This document shows, piece by piece, positions 1-6,995 of a stretch of DNA of 21,337 bases (the first letter of the stretch is position 1; the number at the start of each line of letters is the position of its first letter). This stretch comes from Firmicutes bacterium UBA3941. GTDB lineage: Bacteria > Bacillota > Clostridia > Caldicoprobacterales > UBA3941. Under the pieces are notes generated by a model. That model ran no database searches and was not told the origin of the DNA. It worked only from the letters and a program-made list of their open reading frames with translations. The translations under genes were made by a program, and so were the position numbers. The stretch is from assembly GCA_002385665.1 (NCBI GenBank), contig DGDX01000041.1:1-21337 (forward strand), read 5' to 3'.

Positions 1-19
1 AGATGTGTATAAGAGACAG
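1..19. other. Tn5/Nextera mosaic-end adapter, untrimmed
   Basis: The first 19 bases read AGATGTGTATAAGAGACAG, the Tn5 mosaic end used in Nextera tagmentation libraries. It is joined directly to the interior of a potB reading frame, as expected for a read end rather than for biology. Genomic sequence begins at about base 20, and the window's left edge is therefore a contig edge. Confidence 0.96.
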
Positions 20-282
20 CTATATTCCTTACTGGCCAGGATCATGGACACCGGATATCCTAAAAGAAGGCATACTATGGTACATATCAAGGCCAAATAT
101 AGTGACCTTATAAGGACCATGACATACAGGGGCTCAAAAAACCTTTTAAAGTGCTCCAAGGTAAACTCAATGCCTTGAGGAGTCCTTTCAAATGTACCAT
201 AAAAGATTATAAGCATAAGAGGTACTACGATGAACATAATCATCCACACTACATAGGGGTATGCAACCCATGACTTTTTCAT
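20..282 (-). CDS. potB: Spermidine/putrescine ABC transporter permease PotB, N-terminal part only
   Basis: Inner-membrane permease subunit of a polyamine importer, partner of PotA. About 87 codons are visible, running leftwards into the adapter, so the C-terminal two thirds are missing because the contig ends. The visible protein starts [20 protein letters not shown] with a first membrane segment at residues 4-28, then a short periplasmic stretch containing [15 protein letters not shown] second hydrophobic segment (about residues 55-78) includes [13 protein letters not shown], typical of PotB. The ATG overlaps the potA stop in an ATGA arrangement, so translation is probably coupled. PotB is preferred over PotC because of gene order (directly after potA) and the FTLxxFxRxxxPLY-like stretch. 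potC and potD would lie beyond the contig edge. Confidence 0.88.
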
Positions 283-1325
283 GAGACCTTCACCTTCTTC
301 ATTATATGGATATCGTCAGGAAAGATATTTATACCTACTATGGTATCAACGGGTTCCATTAAGGTGCTGTGCACCTTCCAAATAATGCCATTGGACTCAA
401 TCATCATTTCGTAATGTACACCTTTAAAAATCACAGAGAGTACTCTACCTTTTAGCATACCTTGATCTGGAGGAACCAATTTAATATCCTCGGGTCGCAC
501 AACCACATCTACCTTTTCCTTCTCACCAAATCCGCTATCTAAACATCTGAAGGTATAGCCACCAAAGTCAACTACATAATCCTCGATCATTATCCCGTCC
601 ACAATATTGCTTTCACCAATAAAATCGGCTACGAAAGCATTTTTGGGTTCGTTGTATATATCTATGGGCGTACCAATTTGTTGGATATGACCTTCATTCA
701 TGACTACTATGGTATCAGACATGGTCAGGGCTTCCTCCTGATCGTGAGTAACATACACAAAGGTGATGCCCAGCTTTTGTTGGATGTTTTTCAGCTCAAT
801 CTGCATACCTTTACGTAGTTTCAGGTCCAAGGCCCCTAAAGGTTCGTCCAGGAGTAGTACCTCGGGTTCGTTGACCAAGGCTCTGGCTATGGCTACTCGC
901 TGTTGCTGTCCTCCGCTCAAGGAATCAACAGGGCGTTTTTCAAAACCCCCTAGGTTTACCAGGCTTAACATGTTCTTAACCTTTTCTTTAATTACATTTC
1001 TGCTTAATTTCTTTATGTTTAGGCCAAAGGCTACATTTTCCTCTACATTCATATGGGGAAAGAGGGCATACCTTTGGAAAACTGTGTTGACTTTCCTCTT
1101 ATACGGGGGAACATGAGTAATATCCTTCCCTTCAAACAAGACCTTTCCAGAAGTAGGCTCTTCAAATCCGCCAATTATACGGAGGGTGGTCGTTTTCCCA
1201 CATCCGCTTGGCCCTAAAAGAGTTAAAAATTCATTGCGCCTTATATACAAATTAATGTTATCCAAAACGAGAGTATCATCAAAGGTCTTGGAAATATCTA
1301 CCAGATTAATGATTTCATAGGACAT
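279..1325 (-). CDS. potA: Spermidine/putrescine ABC transporter ATP-binding protein PotA
   Basis: Cytoplasmic ATPase that drives polyamine import through PotB/PotC. The 348-residue product has a complete ABC domain: Walker [10 protein letters not shown] (residues 38-46), Q-loop Q84, signature LSGGQQQ (136-142), Walker B LLLDE (157-161) and the switch histidine in THD (H194). The C-terminal part from about residue 235 fits a TOBE-type regulatory domain, with VVRPEDIKL near 275-283. The length is typical of PotA and similar CUT1/MOI-family ATPases. The start is the ATG at 1325, preceded by GGGGG eight bases upstream. It lies 156 bases after the XRE-cupin regulator on the same strand and overlaps potB by four bases. 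The neighbouring PotB-like permease favours polyamine over other MOI-family substrates, although substrate identity cannot be proven from PotA alone. Confidence 0.93.
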   Translation of the reverse strand: MSYEIINLVDISKTFDDTLVLDNINLYIRRNEFLTLLGPSGCGKTTTLRIIGGFEEPTSGKVLFEGKDITHVPPYKRKVNTVFQRYALFPHMNVEENVAFGLNIKKLSRNVIKEKVKNMLSLVNLGGFEKRPVDSLSGGQQQRVAIARALVNEPEVLLLDEPLGALDLKLRKGMQIELKNIQQKLGITFVYVTHDQEEALTMSDTIVVMNEGHIQQIGTPIDIYNEPKNAFVADFIGESNIVDGIMIEDYVVDFGGYTFRCLDSGFGEKEKVDVVVRPEDIKLVPPDQGMLKGRVLSVIFKGVHYEMMIESNGIIWKVHSTLMEPVDTIVGINIFPDDIHIMKKVKVS

Positions 1326-1481
1326 TTATCATACCCCCTATTAGTAATAGTACATCCAGAAAAAGATATTCAGTATAAGTCTATGGGTCACAAATTATCT
1401 TATCATTCCCATAATAAAAGGTCTCCTAAGAAAGTCCCCATATAATACCATAAACCTATAAGTAGTTCTTAAACCAAGAGA

Positions 1482-2021
1482 CTAAAAACTCGGCGGTGAG
1501 GAGACCCAAAGAACCGTGGCAGGGTACCTGGATTCGTTAGAAAGGTAGTGGACCAGGGATGGCTTGTAATAAAAGCTTTCGCCCTTCCTTACTCTAAACT
1601 TCTGATTACCCAGATGCAAGAAAACAGTACCTCCTATAACATATCCAAACTCCTCACCGTCGTGGGGAGTATCAGGCTCTGAAGAACCACCCGGCTGTAT
1701 CTGTATCAGGATTGGTTCCATACGATTTTTTTGGGAATTAGGAACTATCCAACGTATATAATGTCCTAGATCTTGATTTTCCTGAAGAAATACATCATCT
1801 TTTTGGAAAACGATTTTCTCATCATTATTGTCATTAAAAAAATCCTTTAGATTGGTTCCCAAGCATTCAAGAATATCTACCAAGGTAGCTATAGAGGGGG
1901 AGGTTAAATCCCGCTCCACTTGAGAAATAAACCCTTTGGATAGTTCACAACGGTTAGCTAGCTCCTGCTGGGTGAGCCCATTTTTTACTCTTAAATGTTT
2001 AATTTTTTCCCCAATGTTCAT
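1482..2021 (-). CDS. XRE-family regulator with C-terminal cupin domain
   Basis: Probable transcriptional regulator of the polyamine transporter operon, related to the PuuR type. Residues 6-60 form a helix-turn-helix of the XRE class (LTQQELANRCELSKGFISQ). Residues 100-176 form a small cupin barrel with H120, E124 (HDGEEFGYVIGG) and H158 as likely pocket or metal residues. The start is placed at the ATG at 2021 because AAAGGAG lies eight bases upstream. A TTG at 2054 would extend the protein but has no ribosome site, and the ATG at 2030 is too close to the AAAGGAG. The product is 179 residues, usual for the family. Regulators of this build are often found directly upstream of potABCD in clostridia and sense polyamines or related small molecules; here the ligand is inferred from context only. 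Confidence 0.9.
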   Translation of the reverse strand: MNIGEKIKHLRVKNGLTQQELANRCELSKGFISQVERDLTSPSIATLVDILECLGTNLKDFFNDNNDEKIVFQKDDVFLQENQDLGHYIRWIVPNSQKNRMEPILIQIQPGGSSEPDTPHDGEEFGYVIGGTVFLHLGNQKFRVRKGESFYYKPSLVHYLSNESRYPATVLWVSSPPSF

Positions 2022-2054
2022 GGGCATTGCTCCTTTAAAGCTGGTTTTGGCCAA

Positions 2055-2086
2055 CTAAACTTTTTGTTTACATTTGCTAAACAAAA
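2055..2086. promoter_or_regulatory. Probable operator array for the XRE-cupin regulator
   Basis: Three half-sites lie at 11-base steps in alternating orientation: CTAAAC (2055-2060), GTTTA (2066-2070) and CTAAAC (2077-2082). The last two form a perfect inverted repeat with 9-base arms, TTTTGTTTA (2062-2070) and TAAACAAAA (2078-2086), separated by 7 bases. The array lies just downstream of the promoter at 2098-2126, in the leader of the regulator gene. That position suits autorepression. Confidence 0.6.
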
Positions 2087-2097
2087 CAGCCAATATA

Positions 2098-2126
2098 TTT
2101 TTAGCATAATTATGTACAAATGTCAA
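2098..2126 (-). promoter_or_regulatory. Sigma-A type promoter of the XRE-cupin gene
   Basis: Read on the minus strand, a consensus -35 TTGACA (2126-2121) is followed after 17 bases by TAAAAA (2103-2098), with a TG one base before the -10 (extended -10). Transcription would start near 2091, about 70 bases before the ATG. The operator-like half-sites lie between this start and the gene. Confidence 0.6.
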
Positions 2127-2336
2127 CAGCTTAAATTATATAAAAAAAACAGAATATCGTATGTTTTTATTAGCTAGCGGAAAGAATCTGGTAAAGACGG
2201 ATTTGTTTTTAAGATGGTTGAAAAGCCAAAACAAATAATGTAAAATGAAATAGAAGGAAGGGGGTATACCCGGGTTTTCTACGAATAAAGCGGGTAGGTC
2301 CATCATCCATGGTATTATAAAATTTTAAAGTTAAAT

Positions 2337-2367
2337 AGTGCTTTTCTGCACTGTTGACTATGATAAT
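2337..2367 (+). promoter_or_regulatory. Possible operator and -10 ahead of the Gfo/Idh gene
   Basis: This is the only structured piece found on the plus side of the 369-base gap between the two divergent genes. A small inverted repeat AGTGC-6-GCACT (2337-2352) is followed by GATAAT (2362-2367). No good -35 stands 17 bases before that -10, and the distance to the ATG at 2390 is short, so the promoter reading is weak. The rest of the gap (about 2130-2336) shows nothing I can name. Confidence 0.22.
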
Positions 2368-2389
2368 AATCATACAAGGAGGAATAAAG

Positions 2390-3484
2390 ATGAGTGCACA
2401 GAAAAAGGATGTCAAAATAAGAGTTGGAATTATTGGCTGCGGCGGTATCGCTAACGGCAAACACATGCCTAGCCTTGCCAAGGTCGCAGAAGTTGAAATG
2501 GTTGCTTTTTGTGATTTAATCAAAGAGAGAGCTGAAAAAGCCGCTAAAGAATACGGAACACCGGATGCAAAGGTCTATACCGATTATAAGGAGCTACTTA
2601 AGGACGACAGCATAGATGTAATACACGTATGTACCCCGAACAAATCCCATGCTGACATAACCATTGACGCCTTAGAATCAGACAAGCATGTAATGTGTGA
2701 AAAACCTATGGCTAAAACAGCAGCCGATGCCAGAAGGATGGTAGAGGCAGCTAAACGCACCGGCAAAAAATTGACCATTGGGTATCAGAACAGATTCAAT
2801 CCTGAATCCCAATATCTGTATCAGGCATGCCGAAGGGGAGATCTTGGAGATATATACTTTGCAAAGGCACATGCCATAAGAAGACGTGCTGTTCCCACAT
2901 GGGGAGTATTTCTTAACGAAGAAGAACAAGGTGGGGGCCCCTTGATCGATATCGGTACCCATGCTCTTGATCTGACTCTCTGGATGGTTGACAACTACAA
3001 ACCAAAAACAGTATTGGGAACTACTTATCGTAAATTAGCAGATCAAAAAAATACAGCTAATGCATGGGGGGACTGGGATCCTGAGAAATTTACTGTAGAG
3101 GACTCTGCTTTTGGTTTTGTTGTAATGGAGAATGGAACAACTATAATTTTAGAATCCAGCTGGGCACTCAATACCCTTGATGTAGGAGAAGCTAAAACCA
3201 CCCTGTGCGGAACTAAAGCTGGAGCGGATATGAGAGACGGCCTCCGCATAAACGGCGTTGAATTCAATAAGATGTATACCAAGAAACCCTCCTTAGGGGC
3301 AGGCGGAGTCGATTTTTATGAAGGGATAAGCGAGGACCCCGGTTACTTAGAGGCTAGAGCATGGATTGATGCGGTTATAAACGATACCGATCCCGTTGTA
3401 TTGCCAGAACAGGCCTTGGCTGTAACCGAGATCCTGGAGGCTATCTATGAGTCAGCCAAGACAGGCAAGGCAGTTACATTTTAA
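2390..3484 (+). CDS. Gfo/Idh/MocA-family NAD(P)-dependent sugar dehydrogenase
   Basis: Cytoplasmic oxidoreductase that probably oxidises or reduces a sugar, inositol or glycoside at one hydroxyl. The N-terminal Rossmann domain starts VGIIGCGGIANGKHMP (residues 12-27). The family EKP motif is at 104-106 (K105), and the catalytic-domain signature GGGPLIDIGTHALDL (181-195) supplies D187 and H191. At 364 residues it is of normal length. The start is the ATG at 2390, fixed by AAGGAGG (2376-2382); an upstream in-frame ATG at 2354 has no ribosome site. The next gene, 183 bases on, is a TIM-barrel sugar isomerase/epimerase, a frequent partner in inositol, 3-keto-glycoside or rare-sugar catabolism. 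The substrate cannot be read from the sequence. Confidence 0.9.
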   Translation: MSAQKKDVKIRVGIIGCGGIANGKHMPSLAKVAEVEMVAFCDLIKERAEKAAKEYGTPDAKVYTDYKELLKDDSIDVIHVCTPNKSHADITIDALESDKHVMCEKPMAKTAADARRMVEAAKRTGKKLTIGYQNRFNPESQYLYQACRRGDLGDIYFAKAHAIRRRAVPTWGVFLNEEEQGGGPLIDIGTHALDLTLWMVDNYKPKTVLGTTYRKLADQKNTANAWGDWDPEKFTVEDSAFGFVVMENGTTIILESSWALNTLDVGEAKTTLCGTKAGADMRDGLRINGVEFNKMYTKKPSLGAGGVDFYEGISEDPGYLEARAWIDAVINDTDPVVLPEQALAVTEILEAIYESAKTGKAVTF

Positions 3485-3506
3485 TTAAATTTATAGACTA
3501 TCAATG

Positions 3507-3549
3507 ATTAACGGACTATATAAATTATACATTTGTGTAGTCCGTTAAT
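3507..3549. other. 12-bp perfect inverted repeat in the gap between the two sugar genes
   Basis: ATTAACGGACTA (3507-3518) is the exact reverse complement of TAGTCCGTTAAT (3538-3549), around a 19-base loop. No run of T follows directly, so it is not a classical terminator. It starts 23 bases after the dehydrogenase stop. It could stabilise the upstream mRNA end, act as a leaky terminator, or be an operator. A smaller hairpin GCCCG/CGGGC (3597-3601 and 3613-3617) lies further on. Confidence 0.5.
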
Positions 3550-3667
3550 TTAGGATTTTATTAAATATGGCAGATTACATACAGTTACTATAGGAAGCCC
3601 GGTGGGTATAGTCGGGCAAGAAATCTAAATCTTCCATAAATAATTATCATACGAAAGGAGAAGTACT

Positions 3668-4633
3668 ATGAAACTAGGCGTTATGACTGTTTTATTGGGC
3701 AATATGAAGGTCGAAGAAGCCTTTAAGTATTTAAGTGAGTCCGGTGTACAAGCAGTTGAGCTAGGTGCCGGTGGATATCCAGGCAAGGCTCATGCAAATC
3801 CAGAAGAGTTGTTAAAGGACGATAGGAAGATTCAAGAACTAAAGGATCTGGCTGAAAAATACAACCTGGAGATCAGCTCTTTAAGCTGTCATGGAAATCC
3901 TGTTCATCCCCAAAAGGAGATCGCAGATGCATTTCATGACGATTTTGAAAAGACCGTACTACTGGCAGAAAAACTGGGAGTCAGGAGGGTTAATACCTTT
4001 TCGGGATGTCCCGGAGATTCGCCAAATTCCATGTACCCCAACTGGGTTACCTGCCCTTGGCCGGATGATTTTCTAAAAATTCTTGACTATCAATGGAATG
4101 ATGTTTTAATCCCCTATTGGGAAAAGACTGTCGCCTTTGCAAAGGATCATGGGGTAGATATGATATGTCTGGAAATGCATCCGGGTTTTGCTGTGTATAA
4201 TCCTGAAACCCTGTTAAAACTTAGGGCGGCTGTCGGTGATGTTATCGGCGCTAACTTTGACCCCAGCCATCTATTCTGGCAGGGTATTGATCCCGTTGCG
4301 GCTATACGCGAGTTAGCTGGTGCTATCTATCATTTCCATGCCAAGGATACCAAGATAGATGCTATTAACACATCCGTTAATGGCGTATTGGATACCAAGC
4401 ACTATGGGGATGAGATCAACAGATCCTGGATATTCCGTTCCGTTGGCTATGGCAACGACTATCAGGTTTGGAAGGATATCGTGAGCGCCCTTAGGCTGGT
4501 TGGCTATGATTATGTACTAAGCATTGAACATGAAGACAGTCTGATGACTCCCAACGAGGGACTTCAAAAGGCTATAGCCTTTTTGAAAGAGGTAATGGTC
4601 TTTGAGGATAAAGGTGAGATGTGGTGGGCCTAG
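3668..4633 (+). CDS. TIM-barrel sugar phosphate isomerase/epimerase family protein
   Basis: Metal-dependent (beta/alpha)8 enzyme of the xylose-isomerase-like / AP endonuclease 2 family, which includes IolE-type dehydratases, sugar epimerases and keto-glycoside-processing enzymes. The expected divalent metal ligands are visible: E169 in CLEMHPGF, D198 in NFDPSHLFWQ, H224 in YHFHAKD and E287 in SIEHEDS. The 321-residue length is normal. AAAGGAG lies seven bases before the ATG. It probably shares a pathway with the preceding Gfo/Idh dehydrogenase, and a strong terminator at 4739 closes the pair. The NPxxLxxLRxxxGxxxGxNFDPSH layout is usual for the family and does not reveal the substrate. Confidence 0.88.
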   Translation: MKLGVMTVLLGNMKVEEAFKYLSESGVQAVELGAGGYPGKAHANPEELLKDDRKIQELKDLAEKYNLEISSLSCHGNPVHPQKEIADAFHDDFEKTVLLAEKLGVRRVNTFSGCPGDSPNSMYPNWVTCPWPDDFLKILDYQWNDVLIPYWEKTVAFAKDHGVDMICLEMHPGFAVYNPETLLKLRAAVGDVIGANFDPSHLFWQGIDPVAAIRELAGAIYHFHAKDTKIDAINTSVNGVLDTKHYGDEINRSWIFRSVGYGNDYQVWKDIVSALRLVGYDYVLSIEHEDSLMTPNEGLQKAIAFLKEVMVFEDKGEMWWA

Positions 4634-4738
4634 ATCCCATTAGGTATAACAGTGTATAATAAGTTCTGCCTATAATGAAATTTTATGAGTATGAATCTTG
4701 TATTCACTGGTTTTATGTCCTGATAATAGGACAAAAGG

Positions 4739-4775
4739 ATAGGGAGTTAGAAGTTTTTCTACTCCCTATTTGTTA
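4739..4775 (+). terminator. Rho-independent terminator after the sugar gene pair
   Basis: The stem ATAGGGAG (4739-4746) / CTCCCTAT (4062 positions are not involved; right arm is 4762-4769) continues, after one bulged T, with TAGAA (4748-4752) / TTCTA (4757-4761) around a GTTT loop, followed by a T-rich tract. A second small perfect hairpin, TGTCCT/AGGACA, lies just upstream at 4716-4733. Confidence 0.82.
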
Positions 4776-4892
4776 TTTATCCTATCGGGATCATTTCATC
4801 AGTTTCTAGAGTCATTTCCAAATAAAACGGAGTTTAGTCAGTGTGGTTATCGTTGTCGTCGCTTATGGGCAGTAGTTTAGAGGAGTATTTTC

Positions 4893-5600
4893 ATGACTAA
4901 GGGAAAATTTTCAGAATCCAGTTTGTACCAACCCATATATGACTACCTCACACAGCAAGGATACATGGTGCGAGGGGAAGTTAAGGATTGCGATATCGTT
5001 GCAATTAAGGGAGAAGAGCTGATAATAATAGAACTTAAGAAAAGCTTAAGCGTAGAGCTGTTGGGCCAGGCCGCTGACAGACAGAGGATAACCAGTGGTG
5101 TATATATAGCATTACCAAAGCCCAAGGTAAGTCTCAGATCATCAAAATGGAAAGGCATAAGAAAGCTACTGAGACGTCTGGAACTGGGATTGATCTTTGT
5201 TGATATGAATCGGGATAAGCCTAAGGTAGAGATAATTCTCCATCCTGTCCCCTATAAAATAAGAAGAACGAAAAAGACCAGGGAAGGAATAATTAAAGAG
5301 GCAGAGGGTCGATCAGGGAATTTCAATCAAGGGGGTAGCAATAGGAAGAAGGTAATGACAGCCTATAGGGAAAATGCCATATTCATCGCATGTTGCCTGG
5401 AACGGGACGGTATCCTTTCAGCGAAGGATCTAAAGCAACTTGGTACCGGTTCCAAGACCTATTCTATATTATACAACAACTTCTATGGTTGGTTTCATAG
5501 AGTGGCCAGGGGGAAGTATTCCCTGAGTGAGGTCGGGAAGTCCGCCCTGGCCGAGCACTCGGAGATAGCTAACTATTATAGGAAAAAGTTACAGTTGTAG
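4893..5600 (+). CDS. DUF2161 family protein, predicted PD-(D/E)XK phosphodiesterase
   Basis: A 235-residue protein of unknown role. The N-terminal half has the PD-(D/E)XK nuclease-fold pattern: D34 in VKDCDIVAIKG, then the strand IIIELKKS with E47 and K49, then Q59 in a following helix (GQAADRQR). This matches what is known of DUF2161 (a predicted nuclease-fold family). A basic linker (about 122-155, many R/K) leads to a C-terminal region (160-222) that looks like a winged helix: AIFIACCLERDGILSAKDL and a GKYSLSEVGKSAL hairpin. This suggests nucleic-acid binding by inference. The start has GAGGAG about eight bases upstream. It is monocistronic after a terminator, and its last 12 bases overlap the end of the convergent PTS-type gene. 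Housekeeping, defence or repair roles are all possible. Confidence 0.75.
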   Translation: MTKGKFSESSLYQPIYDYLTQQGYMVRGEVKDCDIVAIKGEELIIIELKKSLSVELLGQAADRQRITSGVYIALPKPKVSLRSSKWKGIRKLLRRLELGLIFVDMNRDKPKVEIILHPVPYKIRRTKKTREGIIKEAEGRSGNFNQGGSNRKKVMTAYRENAIFIACCLERDGILSAKDLKQLGTGSKTYSILYNNFYGWFHRVARGKYSLSEVGKSALAEHSEIANYYRKKLQL

Positions 5601-6614
5601 TTCCATATCCCCGTACTTTAACCAGCCCTTCTTTCTCATAAATTCGGAAATCAACAGGGTGAGAAGGGCGGGAAGGATAAAGTGCATCATAAGGATCTCT
5701 GTTAACAATATCCAGGTGGGGATAGTTCCTTCCATGGTTGCCCAGACAGCGAACTGACCTACCAAACCACTGGTTCCCATACCTGCTCCTATTGGGTTGC
5801 TTTCCATCTTTAGGATTGTTGTGGAAAGGGGACCTAGGATGGCGCTGGCCAAGGTAGGAGGAATCCAGATTTGTGGCTTTCTAATTATATTAGGCACCTG
5901 TAGCATAGATGTACCCAAACCCTGAGCTATCAGCCCCCCTACTTTATTCTCTCTGTAGCTGGCTACTGCAAAACCTATCATTTGGGTAGAACAGCCCACT
6001 GTGGCCGCACCCGCAGCAAGGCCTGACATCTGCATGGAAATAGCCAAAGCGGCACTGCTTATAGGGGCAGTAAGTATCATTCCCATGGATGTGGAAACCA
6101 GAATTCCCATAGGGATAGGGTGAAGGACTGTTGCGGTGTTTATAACATGGCCCAGCCATGTCATAAAACCAGAGATATATGGGCCTACGAATTTCCCTGC
6201 CAGACCGCCGGCTAAAATGGTGACGGATGGGACCAACACTATATCAACTCTGGTCTTACCGGCTACCAACCTGCCCAATTCTGCTCCTACTACCGCTGCT
6301 ATATAGGCTCCCATTGGGCCGGCACTCATAAAACTGTATCCAAATGCTCCGGTAGCGGCGGAAGAGTATATAACCAGGGGCTGGGCTTTCAATCCATGTG
6401 CAATGGCTACCCCTATGGCCGCTCCAACTACGGGGGATTGGGCGGATAAGACATCTGTAAAATCTGCAATAAAGCCTAAACCCGGTATCCTGGAAAGCTG
6501 AGAAAGGATCAAACCGATAATAAGGGATGAAAAAAGTCCCAAGGCCATGGCACTAAAGGCATCCAAACCATATCTGTTAATTCCTTTCTTTATAACCCCT
6601 TTTATGCTGTTCAT
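5589..6614 (-). CDS. PTS_EIIC_2 family membrane protein (PTS EIIC-like sugar permease)
   Basis: A 341-residue, very hydrophobic and glycine-rich inner-membrane protein with roughly 8-10 membrane segments. Recognisable family stretches are GGLIAQGLGTSMLQVPNI (about 227-244) and NPIGAGMGTSGLVGQF (about 273-288), characteristic of the PTS_EIIC_2 group (PF13303). No EIIA or EIIB domain is fused or encoded nearby, so phosphoryl transfer would need partners elsewhere; members may also be non-PTS transporters. The start at 6614 has AAGGATGTG upstream on the minus strand. It is divergent from sorE, and being beside sorbose/sorbitol-phosphate enzymes makes a hexitol or ketose substrate tempting, but this is inference. 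It overlaps the DUF2161 gene by 12 bases tail-to-tail. Confidence 0.82.
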   Translation of the reverse strand: MNSIKGVIKKGINRYGLDAFSAMALGLFSSLIIGLILSQLSRIPGLGFIADFTDVLSAQSPVVGAAIGVAIAHGLKAQPLVIYSSAATGAFGYSFMSAGPMGAYIAAVVGAELGRLVAGKTRVDIVLVPSVTILAGGLAGKFVGPYISGFMTWLGHVINTATVLHPIPMGILVSTSMGMILTAPISSAALAISMQMSGLAAGAATVGCSTQMIGFAVASYRENKVGGLIAQGLGTSMLQVPNIIRKPQIWIPPTLASAILGPLSTTILKMESNPIGAGMGTSGLVGQFAVWATMEGTIPTWILLTEILMMHFILPALLTLLISEFMRKKGWLKYGDMELQL

Positions 6615-6633
6615 GTCAACACATCCTTACTAT

Positions 6634-6661
6634 ATTTTATTAGCTTTATGTGCTAGTTCAA
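6634..6661 (-). promoter_or_regulatory. Candidate promoter of the PTS_EIIC_2 gene
   Basis: On the minus strand, TTGAAC (6661-6656) and TAAAAT (6639-6634) are separated by 16 bases and lie about 20 bases before the start codon. The -35 falls inside the outer arm of palindromic repeat copy A, so the repeat may have supplied it. Confidence 0.4.
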
Positions 6662-6772
6662 TAGCTTACGGCATAACAAAGGTAATGGGCTATTTGTAAG
6701 TCTTAGTTTTCTCCCAATAATAGGCAACCAATAGCCATTACCGATATGTGCCTGACTAGCATAATGCGTTTT
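6637..6772. repeat. Palindromic intergenic repeat, copy A
   Basis: Imperfect hairpin-forming element. Inner arms are GGTAATGGGCTATT (from 6681) and AATAGCCATTACC (from 6730), matching with one extra G. Outer arms are TTATGTGCTAGT (6646-6657) and ACTAGCATAA (6754-6763). Copy B at 13434-13529 shares the identical 15-mer CAATAGCCATTACCG plus ATATG, TGACT, GCA and GCGTT in the same order, and CTAGTTCA in the left arm. Copy A has a longer centre (about 35 bases). Boundaries are approximate. Confidence 0.65.
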
Positions 6773-6901
6773 ATTATGTATTTTGTTGGATTTTATTAGG
6801 ATATATTATATCACCCATTCCGTTTTTTTCAAAATATTATTAGCATATCATGTATAAAAAGTACCAAACGATTGCTATGGCAATTCCAACGGGGATTTTC
6901 C

Positions 6902-6947
6902 TTGTAATGCCGGATATGAATGTTGTATAATGAAACTACTTATACAA
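6902..6947 (+). promoter_or_regulatory. sorE promoter with a 25-bp operator palindrome over the -10
   Basis: TTGTAA (6902-6907), an 18-base spacer and a perfect TATAAT (6926-6931) form a sigma-A promoter about 65 bases upstream of the sorE ATG. The perfect inverted repeat TTGTATAA (6923-6930) / TTATACAA (6940-6947), with a 9-base centre, covers the -10 and the expected start site near 6938. A repressor bound there would block transcription. No local regulator gene is an obvious partner. Confidence 0.62.
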
Positions 6948-6995
6948 AGAGGCTGTATGAACTGATAGATAATAGTATTTAAGCGGGGGAATGAG

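Noticed and set aside
763..1116. Open frame of 117 codons on the plus strand inside potA
   Set aside because: It is antisense to a full-length PotA with all ABC motifs, has low-complexity Ser/Arg/Phe composition and no ribosome site.
3590..3660. Possible riboswitch or leader before the TIM-barrel gene (GCCCG/CGGGC hairpin)
   Set aside because: The short stem has no conserved core of a known riboswitch class that I recognise and no switchable terminator before the start codon.
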